Part shown: positions 26,737-35,388 of the stretch, one piece after another | Numbering within the stretch: position 1 is the stretch's first letter | How the letters are laid out: every line of letters starts with the position of its first letter | Assembly (NCBI RefSeq): GCF_026162645.1 | Contig: NZ_JAOTBE010000037.1 | Coordinates: forward strand, 1-35,388 | Length of the DNA: 35,388 nt | Origin: Paracoccus rhizosphaerae | GTDB lineage: Bacteria; Pseudomonadota; Alphaproteobacteria; Rhodobacterales; Rhodobacteraceae | Direction of reading: 5' to 3' | Translations under genes and position numbers: made by a program | The notes under the pieces: model-generated | Seen by the model: the letters and a program-made list of their open reading frames with translations, nothing else | Told to the model about the DNA's origin: nothing | The model's database searches: none

Positions 26737-27519
26737 ATGATCCGGGTCGAAGACCTTCACAGACATTTCGGCGGCTTCCGTGCCGTAGATGGCGCCAGCC
26801 TGACGATCGAGACCGGCTCGATCACCGGGCTGATCGGCCCGAACGGCGCCGGGAAATCGACGCTATTCAACGTTATCGCAGGTGTTCTGCCGCCCACGTC
26901 GGGCCGCGTATTCATGGATGGCGAGGACATCACCGGCCTGCCGCCGCACACGCTGTTCCACAAGGGCCTGCTGCGGACCTTTCAGCTGGCGCATGAATTC
27001 TCCAGCATGACGGTGCGCGAGAACCTGATGATGGTACCCGGCGCGCAAGCCGGAGAGACGATCTGGAAGACCTGGTTCCAGCGCGGCCGCATCGACCGCG
27101 AGGAGGCCGAACTGCGCCGCAAGGCCGACGAAGTTCTGGACTTCCTGACCATCCGCCACCTGACCCATGAAAAGGCCGGCAACCTCTCGGGCGGCCAGAA
27201 GAAGCTGTTGGAACTGGGCCGCACGATGATGGTCGACGCCAAGATCGTCTTCCTCGACGAGGTGGGCGCTGGCGTGAACCGCACGCTTCTGATGACTATC
27301 GCCGACGCGATCATCCGCCTGAACAAGGAACGCGGCTACACCTTTTGCGTGATCGAGCATGACATGGACTTCATCGGCAAGCTTTGCGACCCGGTGATCG
27401 TCATGGCCGAGGGCAAGGTCCTGGCCACGGGCAGCGCCCAGGACATCATGCAGAACGAGGCCGTGATCGAGGCCTATCTGGGCACGGGCCTCAAGAACAA
27501 GGACATGGTGGGCGCATGA
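26737..27519 (+). CDS. livG: Branched-chain amino acid ABC ATPase LivG
   Basis: This 260-residue ATPase powers the importer. Walker A is GPNGAGKS (34-41), the ABC signature is LSGGQ (150-154), Walker B is IVFLDEV (170-176), and the switch histidine is in VIEHDMDF. The Walker B that usually reads LLDEPxAG has Val in place of Pro (DEVGAG); the catalytic Glu is kept, so activity is expected. The insertion between residues 100 and 135 and the C-terminal helix fit LivG. Its stop codon overlaps the livF start by four bases (ATGA). Confidence 0.95.
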   Translation: MIRVEDLHRHFGGFRAVDGASLTIETGSITGLIGPNGAGKSTLFNVIAGVLPPTSGRVFMDGEDITGLPPHTLFHKGLLRTFQLAHEFSSMTVRENLMMVPGAQAGETIWKTWFQRGRIDREEAELRRKADEVLDFLTIRHLTHEKAGNLSGGQKKLLELGRTMMVDAKIVFLDEVGAGVNRTLLMTIADAIIRLNKERGYTFCVIEHDMDFIGKLCDPVIVMAEGKVLATGSAQDIMQNEAVIEAYLGTGLKNKDMVGA

Positions 27520-28349
27520 GCGATCAGGATGCAGTCTTCGGCAAGCGCGGCAATCGCGACCGGTCGGTAGTAAACCCGCTGGGGCGTGGCACCGTCGACG
27601 GGGAACGCAGGTCCGGACCGACCGGGCCCGGCCGCACAGGCGACCCATTCCTAATCGGCGAGAACATGACCGGCGGCTATGGCAAGGGCGCCGACATCCT
27701 GCACGACTGCACCATCGCGGTCGAGGCGGGGCAGATCGCCGTCATCGTCGGCCCGAACGGTGCCGGCAAGTCGACGGCGATGAAGGCCATCTTCGGCATG
27801 CTGAACCTGCGCCGGGGCAGCGTGCGACTGAACGGGCAGGACATCACCGCGCTGAACCCGCAGGACCGGGTCAGGGCGGGCATGGGATTTGTCCCGCAGG
27901 TCAACAACATCTTCCCGTCCATGACGGTCGAGGAGAACCTAGAGATGGGCGCCTACATCCGGGGCGACGACATCCGCCGCACGATGGAGCAGGTCTATGA
28001 CCTGTTTCCCGCCGTTGCCGAAAAGCGCCGTCAAGCCGCCGGAGAGCTGTCGGGCGGCCAGCGCCAGCAGGTCGCGGTGGGCCGTGCACTGATGACGCAG
28101 CCCAAGGTGCTGATGCTGGACGAACCGACCGCCGGCGTCAGCCCCATCGTCATGGACGAGCTGTTCGACCGCATCATCGCCATCGCACGCGGCGGGCTGC
28201 CGGTGCTGATGGTTGAACAGAACGCCCGCCAGGCGATGATGATCGCCGACAAGGCCTATGTGCTGGTGCAGGGGGCAAACGCCCATACCGGCACCGGAAA
28301 GGAACTGATGCAGAACGACGAGGTGCGCCGCACCTTCCTGGGGGGCTGA
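27516..28349 (+). CDS. livF: Branched-chain amino acid ABC ATPase LivF with N-terminal extension
   Basis: This 277-residue ATPase has Walker A GPNGAGKST (79-87), signature LSGGQ (178-182), Walker B VLMLDEP (198-204) and the VEQNARQAM switch region typical of LivF. A usual LivF is about 235 residues; here the first 45 or so residues are extra, polar and Gly/Arg-rich (GKRGNRDRSVVNPLGRG). ATG 27516 overlaps the livG stop. An ATG at 27666 would remove the extension but also the first strand, so the long form is preferred. It pairs with LivG on the cytosolic side of the permeases. Confidence 0.93.
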   Translation: MSDQDAVFGKRGNRDRSVVNPLGRGTVDGERRSGPTGPGRTGDPFLIGENMTGGYGKGADILHDCTIAVEAGQIAVIVGPNGAGKSTAMKAIFGMLNLRRGSVRLNGQDITALNPQDRVRAGMGFVPQVNNIFPSMTVEENLEMGAYIRGDDIRRTMEQVYDLFPAVAEKRRQAAGELSGGQRQQVAVGRALMTQPKVLMLDEPTAGVSPIVMDELFDRIIAIARGGLPVLMVEQNARQAMMIADKAYVLVQGANAHTGTGKELMQNDEVRRTFLGG

Positions 28350-28352
28350 GCC

Positions 28353-29360
28353 TTGGATATCCTGAACGCCCTCGTGGTCTTTCTGAACTTCGTCTTCATT
28401 CCCGCCGCCGCCTATGGTGCGCAGCTGGCGCTCGGCGCGCTTGGCGTGACGCTGATCTATGGCATCCTGCGGTTCTCGAACTTCGCGCATGGCGACACCA
28501 TGGCCTTCGGCACCGCCATCGTCATCATCCTGACCTGGGGCCTGCAGGCGATCGGCATCAGCGCCGGGCCCCTCCCCACGGCGCTGATCGCCCTGCCCTT
28601 CGGGATCGCACTGACCGCGATATTGGTGTTGGGCACCGACCGCGCCGTCTATCGCTTCTATCGCCGGCAGAAAGCCGCGCCGATCATCCTGGTCATGGCC
28701 TCGGTCGGCGTGATGTTCGTGATGAACGGTCTGACGCGCCTGCTGATCGGCGTTGACGAATACCGCTTCGACGACGGCGCGCGTTTCATCGTCGATGTCC
28801 GGTCGTTCCGAGAGATGACCGGCCTGACAGAAGGCCTGGCGCTGCGATCGACGCAGGCGCTGACGCTGGTCGTGGCGGTCCTGGTGGTGATCGCACTCTT
28901 CTGGTTCCTGAACCGGACCAAGTCCGGCAAGGCAATGCGCGCCTATTCCGACAACGAGGATCTTGCCCTGCTGTCGGGCATCGACCCCGAACGCGTTGTC
29001 CGGCTAACCTGGATCATCGCCGCGGGACTCGCGACCATCGCAGGCACACTCTATGGTTTGGACAAATCATTCAAGGCGTTCAATTATTTCCAGATCCTGC
29101 TGCCGATCTTCGCGGCGGCCATCGTCGGGGGTCTCGGCAACCCCGTCGGTGCCATCGCGGGCGGGTTCCTGGTCGCATTCTCGGAGGTTGCCGTCACCTA
29201 CCCCTGGGTCAAGGTGGTCGGCTATGTCGCCCCCTGGTACGAACCCGGCGGCTTGATGCAGCTGCTGGGGACGGAATATAAATTCGCGGTCAGCTTCGTG
29301 ATCCTGATCGTGGTCCTGCTGTTCAGGCCGACGGGCCTGTTCCGCGGCAAGTCGGTGTAA
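28353..29360 (+). CDS. livH: Branched-chain amino acid permease LivH
   Basis: This 335-residue permease is a multi-helix inner-membrane protein. LGALGVTLIYGILRFSNFAHGD near the N-terminus and GIDPERVVRLTWIIAAGLAT, split here as GIDPERVVRL and TWIIAAGLAT, carry the helical loop that docks to the ATPase. PIFAAAIVGGLGNPVGAIAG is the typical C-terminal block. The start is TTG 28353, three bases after the livF stop, with GGGGGG in the livF end as ribosome site; the next in-frame ATG is inside the first conserved helices. Together with LivM it forms the channel. Confidence 0.94.
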   Translation: MDILNALVVFLNFVFIPAAAYGAQLALGALGVTLIYGILRFSNFAHGDTMAFGTAIVIILTWGLQAIGISAGPLPTALIALPFGIALTAILVLGTDRAVYRFYRRQKAAPIILVMASVGVMFVMNGLTRLLIGVDEYRFDDGARFIVDVRSFREMTGLTEGLALRSTQALTLVVAVLVVIALFWFLNRTKSGKAMRAYSDNEDLALLSGIDPERVVRLTWIIAAGLATIAGTLYGLDKSFKAFNYFQILLPIFAAAIVGGLGNPVGAIAGGFLVAFSEVAVTYPWVKVVGYVAPWYEPGGLMQLLGTEYKFAVSFVILIVVLLFRPTGLFRGKSV

Positions 29361-29372
29361 GGGGACAAGATC

Positions 29373-30707
29373 ATGGCAACTAACCGTCAAGCTACGACCT
29401 CGTACAGCCGCTGGCGCGCCCTCATCCTGTTCGCGGTTCTGGCGATCCTCTTCGTGCTGGAGGGTACCGTGCGGAATGCGATGTTCTCGGGCAGCTGGAA
29501 CACCTCGCTCGCGATCCTGAACATGGGCCTTCTGTCGGCGATCACCGCGCTTGGGGTGAACATGCAATGGGGCTATGCGGGCCTCTTCAACGTCGGCGTT
29601 GTGGGTTTCCTGGCCATGGGTGCGCTGGCGCCGGTGCTGGTATCCCTGCCCCCGGTCGAGGGCGCCTGGTCCGCCGGTGGTACCCGGCTGATGCTGGCGC
29701 TGCTGATGGGTCTGGGCACGCTGGCTTTGGCCAAGCTGGCCTGGTCACGCAGCCGCAGCGGCATTGTCACGGCCATCGTCCTGATTGCGGGGTTCGTCGC
29801 CTATCGTTGGCTCTTCGACCCTGCCGTCACCGCGATCGAGGCGAACAACCCCGCCCGCCACGGCAATATCGGCGGCCTTGGCCTGCCGGTGCTGCTATCA
29901 TGGGTCGTGGGCGGTGTCTTTGCGGCCATCGCGGCCTGGGGCATCGGCAAGGTGGCCCTGGGGCTACGCTCGGACTATCTGGCCATTGCGACGCTTGGGA
30001 TTGGCGAGATTATTGTGGCGGTTCTCAAGAACGAGGACTGGCTGGCCCGCGGCGTCAAGAACATCACCTCGATCCCCCGCCCCGTCGCGGCTGAGATTGA
30101 CCTGCAGAACAACCCTGACTTCGTCAGCTTTGCCGCAGGCTGGGGGTTCGATGCGGCCGAGGCGTCAGGCATCTGGGTCAAGCTCAGCTACATGTCGTTG
30201 TTCCTGGTGGTGCTGCTGGTCCTGATCCTGCTGGCGGAGCTGGCGCTGAACTCGCCCTGGGGTCGGATGATGCGCGCGATCCGCGACAATGAGACCGCGG
30301 CAGAGGCCATGGGCAAGGACGTCACGCGGCGTCACCTGCAGGTCTTCATCCTGGGCTCGGCGGTCATCGGCATTGCCGGGGCGATGATGGTGACGCTGGA
30401 CGGGCTTCTGGCGCCGACCAGCTACAACCCGCTGCGCTATACGTTCCTGATCTGGGTCATGGTGATCGTCGGCGGGTCCGGCAACAACTGGGGCGCGGTT
30501 CTGGGCGCTGTCACGATCTGGTTTCTGTGGATCAAGGCCGAGGTCTGGGGCCCGGCGCTGATCGCGTTGCTGACCGGCCCGATGGCCGCCGGCCCGGTCA
30601 AGGCGCATCTTTTGGACAGCGCGCCGCACATGCGCTTCATCGCCATGGGCCTGGTGCTGCTGCTGGTCCTGCGCTTCGCGCCACGGGGCCTGCTGCCCGA
30701 GAAATAG
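29373..30707 (+). CDS. livM: Branched-chain amino acid permease LivM
   Basis: This 444-residue permease is the second channel subunit. MQWGYAGLFNVGVVGFLAMGA, given here as MQWGYAGLFN and VGVVGFLAMGA, is the diagnostic LivM block; LRSDYLAIATLGIGEII, WGRMMRAIRDNETAAEAMGK and VMVIVGGSGNNWGAVLG also match. The stretch between residues 90 and 170 is longer than in typical LivM and includes extra hydrophobic segments. AAGGGG precedes ATG 29373, 12 bases after livH. A terminator follows. Confidence 0.95.
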   Translation: MATNRQATTSYSRWRALILFAVLAILFVLEGTVRNAMFSGSWNTSLAILNMGLLSAITALGVNMQWGYAGLFNVGVVGFLAMGALAPVLVSLPPVEGAWSAGGTRLMLALLMGLGTLALAKLAWSRSRSGIVTAIVLIAGFVAYRWLFDPAVTAIEANNPARHGNIGGLGLPVLLSWVVGGVFAAIAAWGIGKVALGLRSDYLAIATLGIGEIIVAVLKNEDWLARGVKNITSIPRPVAAEIDLQNNPDFVSFAAGWGFDAAEASGIWVKLSYMSLFLVVLLVLILLAELALNSPWGRMMRAIRDNETAAEAMGKDVTRRHLQVFILGSAVIGIAGAMMVTLDGLLAPTSYNPLRYTFLIWVMVIVGGSGNNWGAVLGAVTIWFLWIKAEVWGPALIALLTGPMAAGPVKAHLLDSAPHMRFIAMGLVLLLVLRFAPRGLLPEK

Positions 30708-30726
30708 GCGCCCATCCGGCGTCGGT

Positions 30727-30754
30727 GCGGGGCCTTTCGGCCCCGCGCTTTATT
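30727..30754 (+). terminator. Terminator of the liv operon
   Basis: GCGGGGCC and GGCCCCGC pair across TTTC, followed by GCTTTATT. It lies 19 bases after livM. Its T-rich end overlaps the stop codon of the convergent lipoprotein gene. Confidence 0.75.
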
Positions 30755-31268
30755 GCAAGACACCCGGGCAGTCGTTGCCCATCACGGTGCTCAGCCACAG
30801 TCGACCATCCGGCCCGCGCGCAACACCGCTTCCGACCTCATAGCTCAGCTGACCCAGAAGCTGCTCGCGCTGCGGACCGGGGATCAGCCAGCTGGCAACG
30901 GCCCCGTCGGGCGTCGTGCCGACATTGACCAGTTGCACGACACCGCAGGTCGGGTAGCCCACCGCACGGGCGCGGTCGACGACGTTCGATCCGTTCGACC
31001 CCGCCACGTCGGCCTGCTGCATCATCGCCATGTCGCAGGCATGCGACAGCGCGATTGTGTTCAGATCCTCACTGATCTCCAGCGCGGGCTTTGCCTCGGC
31101 CAGGCGGGCGCCGTTCACCAACTGGTTCAGGCGCGCGCCGGCTTCCGGGACGCCGCTGCACATGGCCGCCAGCCCATCCTCGGGGATGGGGGCGGTGGGT
31201 TCGGGAATTTGCGGCTGGCAGGCCGCGATCACCAGGGAGGATCCCAGGACCAGCAACGGACGAAACAT
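30750..31268 (-). CDS. CAP-domain lipoprotein
   Basis: This 172-residue protein starts with a lipoprotein signal (lipobox IAAC, Cys17), so it should be anchored in the envelope. Residues 44-165 are a CAP (SCP/PR1) domain: LNQLVNGARLAEAKPALEISEDL, given here as LNQLVNGAR and PALEISEDL, then ALSHACDMAMMQQ, GSNGSNVVDRARAVGY and WLSTVMG. The first histidine of the family's His-Glu tetrad (usually in HxGSDG) is Val88. CAP proteins have varied extracellular roles, so none is assigned. I chose ATG 31268 because GAGG lies 8 bases upstream and the lipobox then falls at the right place; the open frame continues upstream without support. Confidence 0.8.
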   Translation of the reverse strand: MFRPLLVLGSSLVIAACQPQIPEPTAPIPEDGLAAMCSGVPEAGARLNQLVNGARLAEAKPALEISEDLNTIALSHACDMAMMQQADVAGSNGSNVVDRARAVGYPTCGVVQLVNVGTTPDGAVASWLIPGPQREQLLGQLSYEVGSGVARGPDGRLWLSTVMGNDCPGVLQ

Positions 31269-31335
31269 CGCACATACCTCACGCTTGGAATTTATTCCCA
31301 ACGTCAGTGCGTTCCGAGGGTTCCGCAACAGCCTC

Positions 31336-31366
31336 TTGCATGGTTCCCGAACGGCGCTTAAAGCGC
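31336..31366 (+). promoter_or_regulatory. Candidate guaA promoter and palindrome
   Basis: TTGCAT (31336-31341), a 17-base gap and TAAAGC (31359-31364) form a weak promoter whose start point would fall at about the guaA ATG. A perfect 6-1-6 palindrome, GCGCTT-A-AAGCGC (31354-31366), covers the -10 box and ends 4 bases before the ATG. No Shine-Dalgarno is visible. Confidence 0.4.
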
Positions 31367-31370
31367 ATCC

Positions 31371-32930
<1,560 letters not shown>

Positions 32931-32959
32931 CGCGGCGCCCTGCCGCATGACGATCGGGA

Positions 32960-32990
32960 ACGCGCGGGGCAGCCTGCGCGTCCTTTCGTT
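32960..32990 (+). terminator. Weak terminator after guaA
   Basis: ACGCGC and GCGCGT pair across a 10-base loop, followed by CCTTTCGTTTT. The stem is short and the T-run broken, so termination may be partial. Confidence 0.45.
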
Positions 32991-33005
32991 TTACCGGGGG
33001 GCGTC

Positions 33006-34526
33006 ATGCGGCTGATCCTTGTGCTGGGCGACCAGCTGACCCACGACCTGTCGGCGCTGCGGCTGGCTGAGCCAAGTGACGTGGTGGTCATGGCCGAGGT
33101 CATGGCCGAAGCCAGCTATGTCCGGCACCATCCCAAGAAGATCGCCTTCATTTTCGCAGCCATGCGCAAGTTCGCGGCTGAACTGCGCGAGGGCGGCCGG
33201 ACCGTTGCCTATACCCGGCTCGACGATCCCGACAACAGCCAGTCGATTCCAAGCGAGTTGCTGCGCCGAGCAGCGGAGTATGGCGCAGACGACATCATCG
33301 CGACCGAGCCCGGCGAATGGCGCCTGATCCAGGCGCTTGGCGACATGCCGGTGCCGGTCAGGCAGCTTCCCGACGACCGCTTCTTCGCCAGTCACGCCGA
33401 ATTCGCAGACTGGGCCAGAGGCCGCAAGGACCTGCGGATGGAGTGGTTCTATCGTGAGATGCGCCGCAAGACGGGCCTTCTGATGAAGGACGGCCAGCCC
33501 GAAGGGGGCAAGTGGAACTTCGACCAAGACAACAGAAAGCCCGCCGCGCCGGATCTGCTGCGGGAAGGTCCATTGGCCTTCGCGCCCGATGAAGTGACCG
33601 CCGAGGTTCTGGGTCTTGTCGAAGCCCGCTTTCCGGAAAACTTCGGCCGGCTGCGCCCGTTCGACTATGCCACCGATCGCCGGGACGCGCTGAAGGCGCT
33701 GGACCATTTCATCATCCATTCGCTGGACGAATTCGGCCCTTATCAGGACGCGATGCTGTCGGACGATCCGCATCTGCACCACTCGGTCCTGTCGGCCTAT
33801 ATCAATGCTGGGCTTCTGTCGGCGGCCGAGGTCTGCCAGGCCGCCGCCGACGCCTATGACGCCGGACGAGTGCGCCTGAATTCGGCCGAGGGGTTCATCC
33901 GGCAGATCCTGGGCTGGCGCGAATACATGCGCGGGATCTATTTCCTCGAAGGGCCTGACTATACCCGCCGCAACGCGCTTGGGCATGACCGCGATCTGCC
34001 GCCTCTCTACTGGGGGGCGCCGACTCGGATGAACTGCCTGTCCCATGCAGTCGCCCAGACCCGCGACCTGGCACACGCGCATCACATTCAGCGGCTGATG
34101 GTGACCGGGAACTTCGCCCTTCTGGCAGGCTGCGACCCGCACCAGGTCCACGAATGGTATCTGGAGGTCTATATCGACGCCTATGAATGGGTCGAGGCGC
34201 CCAATGTCATCGGCATGAGCCAGTTCGCCGACGGCGGCGTGGTCGGCAGCAAGCCCTATGTCAGTTCCGGCAACTACATCAACAAGATGTCCGACTACTG
34301 CCGGGGCTGCGCCTACAAGGTCCGCGACAAGACGGGTCCGGATGCGTGCCCTTTCAACCTGCTCTACTGGCATTTCCTCGACCGCCACCGTGACCGGTTC
34401 GCGGGCAATCCCCGCATCGGCCGCATCTATTCGTCCTGGGACCGGATGGATGCCGACAAGCGGGCCACTGTCCTGTCGGACGCCGACGCGTTCCTTGCTC
34501 GCATGGATGCCGGGGAAGAGGTCTGA
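33006..34526 (+). CDS. Iron-sulfur photolyase/cryptochrome (PhrB/CryB family)
   Basis: This 506-residue protein belongs to the FeS-BCP branch of photolyases. These bind FAD, a ribityllumazine antenna and a [4Fe-4S] cluster; PhrB of Agrobacterium repairs (6-4) photoproducts and CryB of Rhodobacter is also a light signal. The N-terminal Rossmann domain begins LILVLGDQLTHDLSAL. The four cluster cysteines are Cys344, Cys432, Cys435 and Cys448; this spacing (88, 3, 13) equals that of PhrB Cys350, 438, 441 and 454 as I recall it. HAHHIQRLMVTGNFALLAG and EWVEAPNVIGMSQFADGG are diagnostic. GGGGGG precedes ATG 33006. Repair and signalling roles cannot be separated from sequence. Confidence 0.93.
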   Translation: MRLILVLGDQLTHDLSALRLAEPSDVVVMAEVMAEASYVRHHPKKIAFIFAAMRKFAAELREGGRTVAYTRLDDPDNSQSIPSELLRRAAEYGADDIIATEPGEWRLIQALGDMPVPVRQLPDDRFFASHAEFADWARGRKDLRMEWFYREMRRKTGLLMKDGQPEGGKWNFDQDNRKPAAPDLLREGPLAFAPDEVTAEVLGLVEARFPENFGRLRPFDYATDRRDALKALDHFIIHSLDEFGPYQDAMLSDDPHLHHSVLSAYINAGLLSAAEVCQAAADAYDAGRVRLNSAEGFIRQILGWREYMRGIYFLEGPDYTRRNALGHDRDLPPLYWGAPTRMNCLSHAVAQTRDLAHAHHIQRLMVTGNFALLAGCDPHQVHEWYLEVYIDAYEWVEAPNVIGMSQFADGGVVGSKPYVSSGNYINKMSDYCRGCAYKVRDKTGPDACPFNLLYWHFLDRHRDRFAGNPRIGRIYSSWDRMDADKRATVLSDADAFLARMDAGEEV

Positions 34527-34589
34527 GGCCGCTTGACCCGGCCGCCCCGTCCGCCGATGCTGCGCCGACGACGCACCGGGGAACCCGAC

Positions 34590-35270
34590 ATGAGCAGCTG
34601 CGCCTGCGGCCATCACCACCACACCACGACTGACACCTCGGGCGAGACCGTCCTGCTGGAGACGCCGCTGTTCGGCCTGCACGGCCGGCTGACGTGCCGC
34701 GACATGGCGCAGATGATGACCACGTTGGACCTGCTGCCGGACCACGCCGCCCTCAGCCGGGCCGAGCCAGGCTGCCTGCGCTTTGACATCACGCAGTCCG
34801 AAGATCCGATGATCTGGGACTTGGAGGAGCTCTTCAGCGACAGGAGGGCCTTTGAAGCGCATCAGGGCAGGACGCGGGCCAGCCCCTGGGGCGAACGCAG
34901 CGGCGACCTGAAGCGGGACTTTCATGACCACGCCATCCAGCCGCGCATCCGGCCCCAGGTGCCTGCAGACAGCGAAGCAATCGACCGGTTGCTGGCCCAC
35001 ACCTTCGACGGTCCAGCCGAAGCGCGGCTGGTCCGCGACCTGCGCGCCGATGGCGACCTGGCATACTCGGTGGTGGCGCATGCGCAGGGCACGATCATCG
35101 GGTATGCCGCCTTGTCGCCCCTGGTGGCCGACTGTCCTGCCTTCGCCCTGGCACCGGTCGCGGTCCACCCCGCCGTCCAGGGGCGCGGCCTTGGCCGCGC
35201 GCTGGTCGCCGCCGCGCTTCGGGCAGCCGGCGACCACGCGGTCGTCGTGCTGGGCGATCCGCGTTTTTAG
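34590..35270 (+). CDS. ABM-domain/GNAT fusion, acetyltransferase half truncated
   Basis: This 226-residue protein begins with a Cys/His cluster (SCACGHHHH, 3-11). Residues 27-110 resemble an antibiotic-biosynthesis-monooxygenase (YgiN-like) domain (GLHGRL, EPGCLRFDI, LFSDRRAFEAHQ). Residues 119-226 are a GNAT acetyltransferase of the YhbS kind, with the acetyl-CoA loop VHPAVQGRGLGRAL (192-205). The GNAT part ends at VLGDPRF, where relatives I recall continue for some 50 residues (GDPxYYxRFGF), so the last strands are missing. GGGGAA precedes ATG 34590; a TTG at 34533 is possible. An internal ATG at 34924 in another frame may be the old GNAT start. Acetyltransferase function is doubtful; the ABM part could still fold. 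Confidence 0.65.
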   Translation: MSSCACGHHHHTTTDTSGETVLLETPLFGLHGRLTCRDMAQMMTTLDLLPDHAALSRAEPGCLRFDITQSEDPMIWDLEELFSDRRAFEAHQGRTRASPWGERSGDLKRDFHDHAIQPRIRPQVPADSEAIDRLLAHTFDGPAEARLVRDLRADGDLAYSVVAHAQGTIIGYAALSPLVADCPAFALAPVAVHPAVQGRGLGRALVAAALRAAGDHAVVVLGDPRF

Positions 35271-35272
35271 TC

Positions 35273-35297
35273 CCGCCTGAACACCTCTATCAGGCGG
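35273..35297. repeat. Hairpin after the truncated fusion gene
   Basis: CCGCCTGA and TCAGGCGG are a perfect 8-bp inverted repeat with a 9-base loop, 3 bases after the stop codon. There is no T-run. It may be a terminator-like element or the remains of a rearrangement joint. Confidence 0.4.
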
Positions 35298-35377
35298 CGG
35301 ATGGGAGGTGCTGACGGGGATTTCCTCGCGGGATGACGGCGCACCAGGTAAAGCAGCAAACACAAAAAGGCTCTGAG

Positions 35378-35388
35378 ATGGGCAAGGA
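35378..35388 (+). CDS. Possible start of a gene cut by the window edge
   Basis: ATG GGC AAG GA begins at 35378 after AAAAAGG at about 8-base spacing. Only three full codons are visible, so neither reality nor function can be judged. The 107 bases between the fusion gene stop and this ATG hold the hairpin and nothing else I recognise. Confidence 0.25.

Noticed and set aside
30753..31361. A 202-residue plus-strand frame over the CAP lipoprotein gene
   Set aside because: It is antisense to a frame with a good lipoprotein signal and CAP motifs.
32991..35363. A 790-residue minus-strand open frame opposite the photolyase
   Set aside because: The plus strand encodes a photolyase with all cofactor residues; the minus translation shows no recognisable motif.

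Overview
The window is GC-rich, densely packed bacterial chromosome. Gene content and details point to an alphaproteobacterium of the Rhodobacterales (Paracoccus/Rhodobacter-like). The clues are a single-cysteine DksA, a prolyl-tRNA synthetase without the inserted editing domain, a short DnaA-like HdaA protein, a groESL operon with a CIRCE operator, and an iron-sulfur photolyase of the PhrB/CryB type. The genus is an inference from memory; no database was searched. I see no rRNA, tRNA, CRISPR array or intact mobile element.

Layout. 1-2743: a pyruvate phosphate dikinase-like protein whose nucleotide-binding half looks eroded. 2744-6765 (+): a SleB-type wall hydrolase, then a tight folB-folP-glmM run (folate and peptidoglycan precursor supply). 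6762-8351 (-): dksA followed by an FAD monooxygenase, which converges on glmM so that the two stop codons share one CTAG. 8514-10699 (+): a MoxR AAA ATPase and an O-acetylhomoserine sulfhydrylase. 10735-15878: an envelope-flavoured group made of a SIMPL-domain exported protein (-), a 979-residue bitopic protein that looks like a GspL/PilM end joined to a GspC/PilP end (+), and an exported TraB/GumN protein (-). 15956-18083 (+): groES-groEL with promoter, CIRCE and terminator. 18108-23801 (-): an apparent operon perM-like, hda, ppk, ppx. 23929-25290 (+): proS. 25371-30754 (+): a branched-chain amino acid ABC transporter operon (binding protein, two ATPases, two permeases), with a hairpin in its leader and a terminator after the first gene. 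30750-31268 (-): a CAP-domain lipoprotein. 31371-34526 (+): guaA and the iron-sulfur photolyase. 34590-35270 (+): an ABM-GNAT fusion whose acetyltransferase half stops early. The window ends 11 bases into another possible gene.

Most of the window is core metabolism and housekeeping. The parts most worth a second look are the hybrid secretion/pilus-like protein at 11909-14848 with its exported neighbours, the dikinase-like protein with substituted ATP-site residues, the leader and intergenic RNA structures of the liv operon, and the truncated fusion gene at the right edge. All start-site choices, motif assignments and comparisons with family members were made by eye.
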